Origin: Nitrospira sp. | GTDB lineage: Bacteria > Nitrospirota > Nitrospiria > Nitrospirales > Nitrospiraceae | DNA length: 33,848 bases | Assembly: GCA_024998645.1 (NCBI GenBank) | Contig: JACOEJ010000033.1 | Span: 1-33,848, forward strand | Direction of reading: 5' to 3' | In this document: positions 1 to 7,806 of the stretch, one piece after another | Numbering within the stretch: the first letter of the stretch is position 1 | Layout: every line of letters starts with the position of its first letter | Notes under the pieces: model-generated | Told to the model about the DNA's origin: nothing | What the model saw: the letters and a program-made list of their open reading frames with translations, nothing else | Databases searched by the model: none | Program-made: the position numbers and the translations under genes

Positions 1-296
1 GCCCCGGGGGCGAATGACGAGCTATAGCCGCCGATGGCGACAGTCATGGCTTTCATGGCGCCGGGATAATTGCCGCCTACCCCACTCGTGGCATTGTCGA
101 ATTGGAACGATCCGGTCACGGGTGAGCTCAGGTTCATCGTGGGCGAGAGCAGCGTTCCGCTGATGCTACTGACCCCTCCTGTGAACGAATAGCTCACCAG
201 AGCCGCTTGAGCTACGTTCCCTGATACGAACAGGGAGCACAGCGCGATCGCCGGCAGGAATAACCCTTTGATCGACGACTGTTTTTTCATCTGCAT
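1..296 (-). CDS. Secreted protein, N-terminal part (paralogue of the neighbouring PEP-CTERM protein)
   Basis: The gene reads leftward and runs off the window edge, so only about 98 residues are visible. It opens with MQMKKQSSIKG, followed by a hydrophobic signal segment ending in AQA, then ALVSYSFTGGV. The neighbour at 573-1211 has ALITYNFTGDV at the same place after its signal peptide, so the two are tandem paralogues. I infer that this one also ends in a PEP-CTERM tail, but the C-terminus is outside the window. The ATG at 296 was chosen because AAGGAG (306-311 on the complement) lies 9 nt upstream; the ATG at 290 would sit 15 nt away. A sigma-54-like promoter lies at 347-363. The role is unknown; proteins of this class are secreted and anchored or released by exosortase, usually beside exopolysaccharide genes. 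Confidence 0.75.
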   Translation of the reverse strand, partial: MQMKKQSSIKGLFLPAIALCSLFVSGNVAQAALVSYSFTGGVSSISGTLLSPTMNLSSPVTGSFQFDNATSGVGGNYPGAMKAMTVAIGGYSSSFAPG

Positions 297-346
297 AACG
301 TCAGGCTCCTTCGTAGAGGTGGTACATGCGCACAGCCAAGGGGTTC

Positions 347-363
347 AGCAAGAGCCAGGCCAA
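347..363 (-). promoter_or_regulatory. Candidate sigma-54 (-24/-12) promoter
   Basis: The minus strand reads TTGGCCTGGCTCTTGCT. It has the GG and GC dinucleotides at the obligatory 10-nt spacing and matches 11 of 13 conserved positions of the YTGGCACG-N4-TTGCW consensus. It would start transcription about 40 nt before the ATG at 296. Sigma-54 control is known for many PEP-CTERM genes (PrsK/PrsR systems). I found no comparable site before the second PEP-CTERM gene. Confidence 0.5.
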
Positions 364-519
364 CCGGGAAAACCTCTATCCCATTGGAATTGCAGAGGGG
401 GGGGAAGGACTACTTAGCGGCGTTGTGTGTACATCCCTACGAAGCTGGTTCAATTGTGAATCAGGCAATAACCGGCACTAGATATGCCTGGTTGCGGTGA
501 GATGAGAAGGCGCAAAACA

Positions 520-549
520 AAATAGCCGGCGCTTCCGCGCCGGCTATTT
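520..549 (-). terminator. Rho-independent terminator of the PEP-CTERM gene
   Basis: A perfect 13-bp inverted repeat (AAATAGCCGGCGC, arms 520-532 and 537-549) encloses a TTCC loop 23 nt after the stop codon of the gene at 573-1211. On the minus strand the stem is followed by a T-rich run, TTGTTTTG. The symmetry with A and T flanks suggests it could work in both directions. The rest of 297-572 holds the sigma-54 site and no gene. Confidence 0.85.
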
Positions 550-572
550 CATGAAACCTATGCGGATGTCGC

Positions 573-1211
573 TTAGGCGATGATGCTGTTCTTTCTCTGT
601 CGCCAGCTCCCCGCTCCGAGACCAGCCAAAGCAACCAGACCTGCACCGAAGAGAACGACCGCTGTGGGCAACGGCACCGCCGTTAGGGAGGTCAGCATTC
701 CGCGAACCACTTTCCCCTCGCCAGGACCAAACACCAGGCGCCAGCGGTTGAAGTTAGTAAAGGCTGAAATGCTCGGCGCGGTCGTCGGTAGAGCATCACC
801 GCTGAATGTGTCAGCCGGTCCACGAAGCTGAACATCGAATAGTCTGGGTGCCAAGAAATTTACATTGGGGCCGTTGGGAGCATTGACTGCTCCCGTTACT
901 CTATCGCGGCCCGGTGGGCCGTCTATGATTTGTACCAGACCGGAAGTTCCCATGGTGGCGGTGTAGCTGCCGATGGTCACCTTGAAATTTGTGATGGCAT
1001 AGTTGCCAGAACCAGGGGTAGACGAGTCGACTGTCACGAAGCCCGACATTGCCGTTGGGCTCGCATTGGTAGTGAATGATGACGACAATTGGGACTGGAC
1101 GTGATCCACATCGCCGGTGAAGTTATATGTGATGAGTGCTGCCATGGCCGGGCTCGCCAATAGGCCGCACACGATAACTCCCAATCCGATTCGTACGCTA
1201 ATTTGCTTCAT
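573..1211 (-). CDS. PEP-CTERM sorting domain protein
   Basis: This 212-residue secreted protein has an N-terminal signal peptide (MKQISVRIGLGVIVCG..., ending in AMA near residue 24). Its central region is rich in Gly, Ser, Thr and Asn and looks like a beta-sheet matrix protein. The tail starting near residue 179 (VPLPTAVVLFGAGLVAL, then RQRK) has the three parts of a PEP-CTERM signal: a VPLP variant of the VPEP motif, a hydrophobic helix and a basic end. Such tails are recognised and cut by exosortase at the inner membrane, and the protein is released or linked to extracellular polysaccharide. No exosortase is in this window. GGAGG lies 6 nt before the ATG. A terminator follows at 520-549. 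The closest relative in view is the truncated gene at 1-296. The specific function is unknown. Confidence 0.88.
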   Translation of the reverse strand: MKQISVRIGLGVIVCGLLASPAMAALITYNFTGDVDHVQSQLSSSFTTNASPTAMSGFVTVDSSTPGSGNYAITNFKVTIGSYTATMGTSGLVQIIDGPPGRDRVTGAVNAPNGPNVNFLAPRLFDVQLRGPADTFSGDALPTTAPSISAFTNFNRWRLVFGPGEGKVVRGMLTSLTAVPLPTAVVLFGAGLVALAGLGAGSWRQRKNSIIA

Positions 1212-1604
1212 AGGACACCTCCGTACTGCTGTTGTGGTTCACTGGCGATAACAATCGCTCGCTGAAGCGGGCTCGCCGCAGATGCCCTGAGGGGGTATCT
1301 GAGGAGAAAGACCAGCTATGTAATTTAGTCACTGCCGAACGAAGAAGCCGGAAACCCTTGCAGGGGATAAAGCAGCTCACTTCACGACGTTGTTAAAAAC
1401 CTTATGACAATAAACAGGTCTATGCAAGAAAAAACTTAGTCTAACGAAATACGTGTATTAGGGAAGCTCTGTGGTTGGAAGAAGGAGGAAAGGTTGAGGC
1501 TGAGGTTAAGATCGAGGGAGGCAGTGACGGAGGGAAGCGCGATAGGAACTCAGGAGCCGATCAGCCGTTTACCTCAAACGTTCTTCCCTGCATGCTCTCC
1601 CCCG
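1212..1604. other. Intergenic region: leader of the PEP-CTERM gene and end of the polysaccharide operon
   Basis: No credible gene is present. The minus-strand leader of the PEP-CTERM gene contains a small hairpin at 1280-1300 (8-bp stem with one G-U pair, loop TGAGG). The half next to the WecG-like gene carries purine-rich TTGAGG/CTGAGGT units at about 1494-1506 facing an ACCTCAA unit at 1571-1577, the same heptamer family seen at 11141-11186 and 17101-17228. I found no convincing promoter or riboswitch. Confidence 0.5.
1494..1577. repeat. Inverted TTGAGGT-type heptamer units
   Basis: TTGAGGC and TGAGGTT at 1494-1507 face one ACCTCAA at 1571-1577, 28 nt beyond the stop codon of the WecG-like gene. 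The units match the heptamers at 11141-11186 and 17101-17228, but this copy is the most degenerate. No T-run follows on either strand, so it is not a standard terminator. Confidence 0.45.
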
Positions 1605-2375
1605 TCAGCTCTTCTTTCTTTCCAGTATATGTCTCTTGAGCACCAACCAAACGAACTTCGGGGCGGACACAAAATTGCGTTCCCACATACGGCGCGGTTC
1701 CAGCATGAAACGATAGGCCCACTCAAGGCCGATATAGCAAATCCATTGGGGAGCTCGCGAATAGGTGCCGGCATAAAAATCGAATACAGCGCCAATTGAG
1801 CCAATCACTCGGGCATTCAACTGTTGCCGATTGGCCTCAACCCATTTCTCCTGCTTTGGCGCAGTCATGCCGACCCAGAGTACATCTGGTCGTGCCTCAT
1901 TAATCGTCTGTACCATACGATGATTCTCTTCTGCAGACCATGTGCCATAGGGTGGAGAAAGTGTGCCGCAGAGTGTGAGGGATGGATACTCAGTACGAAA
2001 GCGCATGCCGATGAGATCGAGAACGTTCTGGGATGAACCAAAGAAAAATACGCGCCCGCCTCCCCGTTCTTGGAGGGCTCCTAATATCGCTCGAAAGTAG
2101 TCGGTTCCTGTGATTCGTGGACCGATCTCCACGCCAACGAATCTTGCCATCCACGATGCCCCAACGCCATCAGCCACAACAAGATTAGCCTGTGTCAACG
2201 CGGAGTGAAATGCAGGATCGTGCTGTGCTACCACCAACGAATGAGGATTGGCACAGGCGAACACTTTTTGCGACTGTGCCCGGCTTACCGCTTGAAGGGA
2301 ATCTTCAGTGATTTCAGAAAGTGATTTCCTGTCGATCGGAATTCCCAAGAGACTGCTGGCATTACGATCAACCAT
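1605..2375 (-). CDS. WecG/TagA/CpsF-family glycosyltransferase (GT26)
   Basis: This 256-residue protein has the full length of the GT26 family, which transfers an N-acetylmannosamine-type or related sugar from its UDP donor to a lipid-linked acceptor on the cytoplasmic face of the membrane. Family landmarks are visible: the ADGVG motif with the candidate catalytic Asp69, a Rossmann-like stretch RVFFFGSS near 108-115, PKQEKW at 173-178, GAVFDFYAG at 195-203, and the basic membrane-associating tail GLEWAYRFMLEPRRMWER. It is the last gene of the polysaccharide operon and starts 2 nt after the preceding stop codon, with AGGAAGG inside the upstream gene as ribosome binding site, so translational coupling is likely. 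The sugar and acceptor cannot be told from sequence. An upstream wecB, which would make UDP-ManNAc, is truncated, so the donor may come from elsewhere. Confidence 0.9.
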   Translation of the reverse strand: MVDRNASSLLGIPIDRKSLSEITEDSLQAVSRAQSQKVFACANPHSLVVAQHDPAFHSALTQANLVVADGVGASWMARFVGVEIGPRITGTDYFRAILGALQERGGGRVFFFGSSQNVLDLIGMRFRTEYPSLTLCGTLSPPYGTWSAEENHRMVQTINEARPDVLWVGMTAPKQEKWVEANRQQLNARVIGSIGAVFDFYAGTYSRAPQWICYIGLEWAYRFMLEPRRMWERNFVSAPKFVWLVLKRHILERKKS

Positions 2376-2377
2376 GG

Positions 2378-3544
2378 TTAAGTCCTTCCTCTCCCTATAG
2401 TCTTCTGCTCATGCAGAGGTTGACTGGCACAAGATGAAGTCAACGCCTCAATCATATTCTCAATGTGGCGTTCCTTTGTGTAGAGGGTCTCGTATCGCTG
2501 GCGGGCGAGTCGTCCCATCATCTTCATATCATCTGGATGTTCCAGTAGGTGTAGGATATGACGCGCCAATTGAGAAGGGTCATTAATTGGAACTTCAATG
2601 CCTGTTTCACCATCAATCACGGTGTCACGTATACAACCTCGATCTGTAAAAATGACGGGCAATGCGGCCGCCATGGCTTCAATCACGACGAGTGGTTGGC
2701 CTTCTTGCTGTACACCGGGGAAGACAAAGATATTAGCTGATTCAAAGAGAGCCGTCTTATTATCACCATCAACCTGCCCGGTGAATCGGATATATTGCGC
2801 AATCCCATGTTCCGCAATGAACCGGTCAGCCCACTGCTCATCCACTGCATGTGACCAGGGTCCGGCCAAAACAAATTCCACGTCCTGCCGATGGCGCACC
2901 ACCAAGGGGATGGCCTCAATCAGAACTAAGGCGCCTTTGAGGTGGCTTAACGTACTCAAGTGAAGAATTCGGTACCGAGGGCTACTGGTAAGAACATTTG
3001 CAGGAATGCCAGTGCTCTTCCAGTCGATGCCGTTTGGCACAACGGCAATTCGACGCGCGCCTATAAGCCCATCAAACTGACTCTTCAATGAGTCCCCAAG
3101 AACGATCATGCGCGTCACTCGACTCAGTACAGCTCGGACGTAGGCTCTCATGACCCAGGAGCGCCCCAGGAACCAATCACGAAAGTTTCCTCCGTGAAGA
3201 TGGAGCACGATACGGCTCCCTCTCAAGTACGCCGGCCAAATCAAGAAGCTATCACGTAAGAACCCTATCGTTGTTTGTGAGAGCACCAGATAGGTCAAGG
3301 TTGGACGTTCACCCACCAGTCTGCTGACAAGTCTGAGCCATTGCCGAACAAAGAGGACCACATCATGCAAGTCTGGTTTATTGACGTGCTGAATCCCGCG
3401 CCTGTCCGCGAGGTCCAAATGGCGGACCGCAAACTGTGTTGTGATGCTCGAATCGAGCAACGTTCGTATTGCCACTGCTACGCCATGATATGGCGGAGGA
3501 GTGGGGCCGACGAGCAGTATCGTAGATTGTTTCATATTCGTCAT
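2378..3544 (-). CDS. GT4-type glycosyltransferase
   Basis: A 388-residue retaining GT-B glycosyltransferase of the Glycos_transf_4/1 type, acting in the cytoplasm on a nucleotide-sugar donor. The N-terminal domain begins ILLVGPTPPPYHGVAVA, with the Gly-rich acceptor loop. The linker VVPNGID is at 168-174. The C-terminal donor domain has LSTLSHLKG (196-204), FVLAGP and the E-x7-E motif (Glu281 and Glu289) within QEGQPLVVIEAMA. No clear ribosome binding site precedes the ATG at 3544; Met4 (3535) is an alternative. The 96-nt gap before it is the widest inside the 3641-2375 part of the operon. A weak GG-N10-GC site lies there (see rejected items). Donor and linkage are unknown. Confidence 0.9.
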   Translation of the reverse strand: MTNMKQSTILLVGPTPPPYHGVAVAIRTLLDSSITTQFAVRHLDLADRRGIQHVNKPDLHDVVLFVRQWLRLVSRLVGERPTLTYLVLSQTTIGFLRDSFLIWPAYLRGSRIVLHLHGGNFRDWFLGRSWVMRAYVRAVLSRVTRMIVLGDSLKSQFDGLIGARRIAVVPNGIDWKSTGIPANVLTSSPRYRILHLSTLSHLKGALVLIEAIPLVVRHRQDVEFVLAGPWSHAVDEQWADRFIAEHGIAQYIRFTGQVDGDNKTALFESANIFVFPGVQQEGQPLVVIEAMAAALPVIFTDRGCIRDTVIDGETGIEVPINDPSQLARHILHLLEHPDDMKMMGRLARQRYETLYTKERHIENMIEALTSSCASQPLHEQKTIGRGRT

Positions 3545-3640
3545 GTATCAAAGCTAGCAAGGGGCTTCATATTGCATTGGGGAGAGCTGGATGTGCAGCC
3601 TCTATCCCAGGTTTCTTTCCTGAAGTGGGATGAAGTGCCC

Positions 3641-5176
3641 TCACTCCGTCTTGATGAGGCTTTTGACCATGGTGAGTAGCGATTGAATAACGAGACGATC
3701 CTGCTGGTGTATTCCAAGAAGCAACAGCCCGATTAGGTAGAGCGCACCGAGCGTAAGTCCTAGGAAGAAACCCGGGATGGACACGGTAGAGTTTTGTATG
3801 GTGATCAGAATGCCAGTCGCAGTGGCAGCGGCAGCAATTGGTTTCATTAGGCTCCATGTGTACGGTTGAATATGGTGCAGCCGCCATACCTGTATAATCC
3901 GTACGACGTTTGTAAGGATGAACGTCATGGATGCAGCGATAGCGGCTCCCGTGATCCCCCATAATGGAATAAGTAGGGCTGTTGTGGCGAGCAGGGCCAC
4001 TCCCATAACCACGGTATTGGTCATGACGAGGCGGGAATGGCCAGACATGAGCAATACGGTGTTGGCTGACCCTGTAGAATTGTGAAATAACTGCCCAGTG
4101 GCCAGGATCATCAGTGCGGCAGCCCCCCTCGCAAATTCAGGTCCAAATACTTTGAGAATGTCACTGGCGAGTAGTAGCAAACAGCAGAAAATTGGAAGCG
4201 AGATCGTGATGGAAAGACGCGAGACTGCCTGATAGCTATCCGTCATTCGTGTGAGGTCTTGCTGGGTCCATGCGCGACTGATGATTGGCGCCAAGCCTGT
4301 TTCGAACGCGCCTAGTACCAGCGATATGATGGCCGCCGTTTGAAATGCCGCCAAATAGATCCCCACTTCTTGCGCATTCACCCAATACCCTAAGATCAGG
4401 ACATCAGACCTTGGCGCCACGATTCCGAACACATTCGAGAGCGCGAGTGGGACACCATAGGCGAGGAGTGTTTTCATCTCGCGTGCGCTCCAAGCTAGAG
4501 GCGCATCAGATTTGTCAAAAATAAGTCCATATACGGCTCGGAGGGAAAGGATGGCGCTGACCGCAAGAGTCACAACAATAGATGCGAGGACACCGAGGAG
4601 TTGAAATCCTGCCCCGAGAAGTATACCGGCAAATACAAACTTGGCGATCGGCTCCCAGATATACTTGATGAGGATCGTGTAGCGGACTGTCTGATATGCC
4701 TGTAATGTGGAAACGAGCACGGTCGTGAGCGTAGCAAAGGGAATCGCAGCGGCAAAAAACAAAAGACTATTTGCCAGCTCCGGCTTGCCGTAAATGTCTG
4801 TAGCAAGAGGACCCGCTAGCAGGCCAAGTCCCGTGGCCGCGATGAAGCCGAGGCCCATTGCAATACAAGTAGAGACAGTTACCGTTTCTCTAACCTTGGC
4901 AGGTTGTCCTTCCTCGAGATACCGAGAGACAAACTTGGTGACACAGGTGTCCATGCCAAACACGGCTGTAAGGGTGAGGATATTGAAAAGAGTCAGGGCA
5001 AGTGCATATAGACCGAATTCGTTCGCGCCCAGAGATCGAGCGAGAAATATTCCAAAGGTGTAGTTGATTCCGTTGCCAATTGCGGATGCGAACAGGACCG
5101 TAGAGCCGCCCGTAAATAACCGCCTGAGGTCATGGGTTGGATGTGAAGATTCAGTAACCGTCAAGGGGGTAGTCAT
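3641..5176 (-). CDS. Polysaccharide (lipid-linked oligosaccharide) flippase, Wzx type
   Basis: A 511-residue polytopic membrane protein of the MOP exporter superfamily. After a short polar N-terminus the chain begins LFTGGSTVLFASAIGNGINY, then about 12-14 hydrophobic segments follow with short charged loops such as RYLEEGQPAKVRET. This is the usual size and layout of Wzx-like flippases, which move undecaprenyl-linked repeat units across the inner membrane. It lies between the glycosidase-like gene (37-nt gap) and a glycosyltransferase. With the Wzy-like protein at 6383-7792 it gives the Wzx/Wzy pair expected for block-wise polymer assembly. The ATG at 5176 has no strong ribosome binding site. 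The substrate is not predictable. Confidence 0.88.
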   Translation of the reverse strand: MTTPLTVTESSHPTHDLRRLFTGGSTVLFASAIGNGINYTFGIFLARSLGANEFGLYALALTLFNILTLTAVFGMDTCVTKFVSRYLEEGQPAKVRETVTVSTCIAMGLGFIAATGLGLLAGPLATDIYGKPELANSLLFFAAAIPFATLTTVLVSTLQAYQTVRYTILIKYIWEPIAKFVFAGILLGAGFQLLGVLASIVVTLAVSAILSLRAVYGLIFDKSDAPLAWSAREMKTLLAYGVPLALSNVFGIVAPRSDVLILGYWVNAQEVGIYLAAFQTAAIISLVLGAFETGLAPIISRAWTQQDLTRMTDSYQAVSRLSITISLPIFCCLLLLASDILKVFGPEFARGAAALMILATGQLFHNSTGSANTVLLMSGHSRLVMTNTVVMGVALLATTALLIPLWGITGAAIAASMTFILTNVVRIIQVWRLHHIQPYTWSLMKPIAAAATATGILITIQNSTVSIPGFFLGLTLGALYLIGLLLLGIHQQDRLVIQSLLTMVKSLIKTE

Positions 5177-5213
5177 GGGACTAAAGGTATCATCAAAGTT
5201 CAGAACTTCGTTA

Positions 5214-6380
5214 TTAATGTTGGACTTGAATTTCTCGAGAGCTCTGAGGTAGTGCTTTGCCCATCCGAAGCCATCTAGGCTTTGCGGCGATTGTAAACAC
5301 TGTGTTCCTGAGATGTGTTATCTGCTCGTCGCTCAGCATGCTGTACAGGTACAAACCAATGCCGTTGCCTTTTTGGAAGTTTCTCCCCTGCTCGATCAGT
5401 GTACTTACAAGGGAGCTCTCACGTGGTACAGTCACTGGATTGAGCGAACCGACCCGTTCGTAATTGCCGCACAGAACTACCATGGCCTCAGGCCGCTTCA
5501 TCTTGGCTTGAAGGGCTTTAAGTCTGTGCCAGTCCGGCGCAGGCTCGTAGTGCATCATGTAAATTACATCAATCAATCCCGTATCAGCCCACATCACACT
5601 GTTGCGGCCTTCACTTTCATCGAGTTTATGACCTGGAACCGCGTCTACGCTGATAACGATGCTTTTGTTTGTTTTTCTGGCGCCGGTGGCTATACGGCGC
5701 ACAATGTCGGTGACCGTCTGCTCTTGCCATGCCAGGAGTTCCGCGACGTGTCCACCAGGCAACAGTTGCTGGGCGGTATCACGAAGCAGATTTCTTCCGG
5801 TATGACGGTGATAATCATCGGCGCAAAAAGACCCGCTGCAGAGTCCCCCAGTGCGGATATAGTCCAGGTTTACTCCGGCAACGGGATAACGTTGAATGAC
5901 TTCCAAGACAAGCTTGGAAATAAATTCTCGGAAGCTTTCCCTATGCACATCGAAGGATTCTGAAGGAGTTCCCTTATCATAGTACTGAGGGAGAAAGTCT
6001 CGATCTCGACGGGCAATGGTGAACCAGGGGTGGACTTCAATGTCGTAACCTTTGGCGGTTTGAATAAGGTTGTCCAATGGGTCGAACCCAGGAATGTAGG
6101 CCAGTTTATGGTCCCAGGGTGCAAGTGAAGAAGGCCACGCGGTACCTCGACCATGCCACACGCAAGGGACAAAGACATTGAAACCGGCACGACGAATTCG
6201 ATCGCAAACTATTTCTGCAGCGGCCTTTGATGTCCAATTGAGCCCTTCGTCAAAAATCGCACGACTCTCTTCCTGCACAGGCGTTTGTGAATAGCTTGGA
6301 GCCGGGGTGAAAAATCGAGAGGCTGTTAAAACTGAAGCTATTTTGAAAAAAGATCGCCGTGAGATATTAGTCATTCCCAT
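5214..6380 (-). CDS. Tat-exported glycoside-hydrolase-like protein (GHL10/DUF187-like TIM barrel)
   Basis: The N-terminus carries a twin-arginine signal, SRRSFFK at residues 7-13, then a hydrophobic stretch, so export as a folded protein is predicted. The mature part (388 residues in total) reads as a TIM barrel: ADEIVCDRIRRAG-like first helix, FNVFVPCVWHGRGTAW near 68-82, HPWFTIARRDRD near 117, and GVNLDYIRTGG at 169-179, which matches the strand-4 motif of glycosyl-hydrolase-like family 10 where the Asp is a likely catalytic residue. IDVIYMMHYEPAPDW near 270 looks like a later strand. Its place between wzy-like and wzx-like genes suggests trimming or degrading of the exported polymer. AAGGAG lies 5 nt before the ATG, and only 2 nt separate it from the preceding stop codon. 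The substrate is unknown. Confidence 0.75.
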   Translation of the reverse strand: MGMTNISRRSFFKIASVLTASRFFTPAPSYSQTPVQEESRAIFDEGLNWTSKAAAEIVCDRIRRAGFNVFVPCVWHGRGTAWPSSLAPWDHKLAYIPGFDPLDNLIQTAKGYDIEVHPWFTIARRDRDFLPQYYDKGTPSESFDVHRESFREFISKLVLEVIQRYPVAGVNLDYIRTGGLCSGSFCADDYHRHTGRNLLRDTAQQLLPGGHVAELLAWQEQTVTDIVRRIATGARKTNKSIVISVDAVPGHKLDESEGRNSVMWADTGLIDVIYMMHYEPAPDWHRLKALQAKMKRPEAMVVLCGNYERVGSLNPVTVPRESSLVSTLIEQGRNFQKGNGIGLYLYSMLSDEQITHLRNTVFTIAAKPRWLRMGKALPQSSREIQVQH

Positions 6381-6382
6381 AA

Positions 6383-7792
6383 TTACTCCTTGTCGAGAAT
6401 GGGGTATTTTCGTTTTTGAGGAAAGAGCCGCGGTTGTTCATTTACTATCAGGCTAGTCTTTCTAATTGATTCAGAGGTGACCATTGAAATAGGGACGGAG
6501 GCTAGTTCCCTTTCATCGTTTATGTCCAGCTCGGTGGCCTTGTGACTCATGGCAATAAATGTGAAAACGAAGATTCCGCAAGCAGTTACATAGTCAAATG
6601 CATTATCTGTTGCCATGAATGTGAAGTAGACAATCATTCCTCCTAAGGCTGCTTTAGAGTATGTTTTGGCTTCGATGCTTTTAGCATTTTTAGATTCTAC
6701 CCAGAGCTGTCTAGCGTAAATGGTGAACCCGATCAGAAAAAGCAGGCAGCCTATGATCCCAACCTCAGCCAGAAGGCGAATATATTCAGAGTGAATCGCG
6801 TTGAGGCCTGTTGAACGATGTGTGTAGAAGTAGTGCTGTGTCGTTCCCACGCCTGCTCCGAGGAATGGATTGGGGCCAAAAAAGTTAGTCATGACATAAT
6901 CCCACGCTTCGAATCGGCCGGAACCATGAACTTGTTCGATCGCGCTAGAGGGATCAGCCATCATGGTTGAAAGGGACACGTTATCGCCGGATTTGAACAT
7001 GCGTTGTCGGAAACTGTCATTGAAGATAAACAACGCGGGGGCAGCTGCAAGGCCGATGGTCGGGACAATGAACCGGATAATTCCAGTTGTGGATAACAAC
7101 CAGATTACAGCGAATCCCACGCCGACTGCTACGATTGTTATGCGAGTAAAACAAGCGATGACAGTTGCAGCTAGAAAGATAGCTGCAAGTAAGCGCCATA
7201 AAGAAGAGTCGGTCCGCGAGGCTGCGAGGGCTAACATCGCGATAATCGCCAGGTGGGCACTTGTAGTTGCCGGACCGAGCCCGGGAATGCCTACGCCAAG
7301 TTTTTCCCCAGCAGAGTAGCCTGCGAGTTTTGCTCCAATGGCTACGATAGCCGCACACAACCCTGTTATGACAATCAACATTTCTAGGAGCCTTAACTGT
7401 TTCCGTGTTCTTATCACTGTGACTGTAAGTAAGAAGAATAAGAATGGAGCGCTTAACTTCGCTATCATGCGGGAGCCGTAAAGGACACTTGGTGTCCATG
7501 TCAACGAAAGGCAGCAAAATAGAAGAAATAGTGCGTAGAATCTGTTCTTTTGAATGTGTGGCCATGCCTGCGAGAAATTGGCTAGCACGACAAGAAGCGA
7601 CGCGAGCCAGACGCCGAACAGTCTTATTGCAAGTAAGTCTATCCGCCCAAACTCAGATCCCTCGATACCTTCCTGTCCAAGCGATAAGGGGGCTGCCCCT
7701 GTCATGAGGGATAGGTATACTAAAAGAGGTGGTGACAGGAAGGCCAAGCCGATAGGTAGAGCTAGGCAGACTGTGATTAGTAAGGGAATCAT
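6383..7792 (-). CDS. O-antigen polymerase/ligase-family membrane protein (Wzy-like)
   Basis: A 469-residue protein with about 10-12 hydrophobic segments and one large loop toward the C-terminal half. This loop holds the Wzy_C/WaaL signature region: GAGVGTTQHYFYTHR, then NAIHSEYIRLLAEVGIIG, which is the most conserved part of O-antigen ligases and many polymerases. It probably polymerises the lipid-linked repeat units or joins polymer to an acceptor at the periplasmic face of the inner membrane. Polymerase and ligase cannot be separated by sequence alone. The flippase three genes on favours polymerase. It follows the upstream glycosyltransferase by 14 nt and has a weak ribosome binding site. 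A 75-residue polar tail (from about residue 395) extends beyond the last membrane segment. Confidence 0.85.
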   Translation of the reverse strand: MIPLLITVCLALPIGLAFLSPPLLVYLSLMTGAAPLSLGQEGIEGSEFGRIDLLAIRLFGVWLASLLVVLANFSQAWPHIQKNRFYALFLLFCCLSLTWTPSVLYGSRMIAKLSAPFLFFLLTVTVIRTRKQLRLLEMLIVITGLCAAIVAIGAKLAGYSAGEKLGVGIPGLGPATTSAHLAIIAMLALAASRTDSSLWRLLAAIFLAATVIACFTRITIVAVGVGFAVIWLLSTTGIIRFIVPTIGLAAAPALFIFNDSFRQRMFKSGDNVSLSTMMADPSSAIEQVHGSGRFEAWDYVMTNFFGPNPFLGAGVGTTQHYFYTHRSTGLNAIHSEYIRLLAEVGIIGCLLFLIGFTIYARQLWVESKNAKSIEAKTYSKAALGGMIVYFTFMATDNAFDYVTACGIFVFTFIAMSHKATELDINDERELASVPISMVTSESIRKTSLIVNEQPRLFPQKRKYPILDKE

Positions 7793-7806
7793 GAGCGTGA
7801 CAGTTT

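Noticed and set aside
1280..1440. Riboswitch (for example cyclic di-GMP type) in the leader of the PEP-CTERM gene
   Set aside because: Only a short 8-bp hairpin is seen at 1280-1300; the conserved GEMM core sequences are absent.
3595..3611. Possible sigma-54 site before the glycosyltransferase at 2378-3544 (minus strand, CTGGGATAGAGGCTGCA)
   Set aside because: GG and GC have the right 10-nt spacing, but only about 9 of 13 consensus positions match, and such sites are frequent by chance in this base composition.
5313..5963. A 216-codon plus-strand open frame opposite the glycosidase-like gene
   Set aside because: Antisense shadow of a gene with a Tat signal and recognisable barrel motifs.
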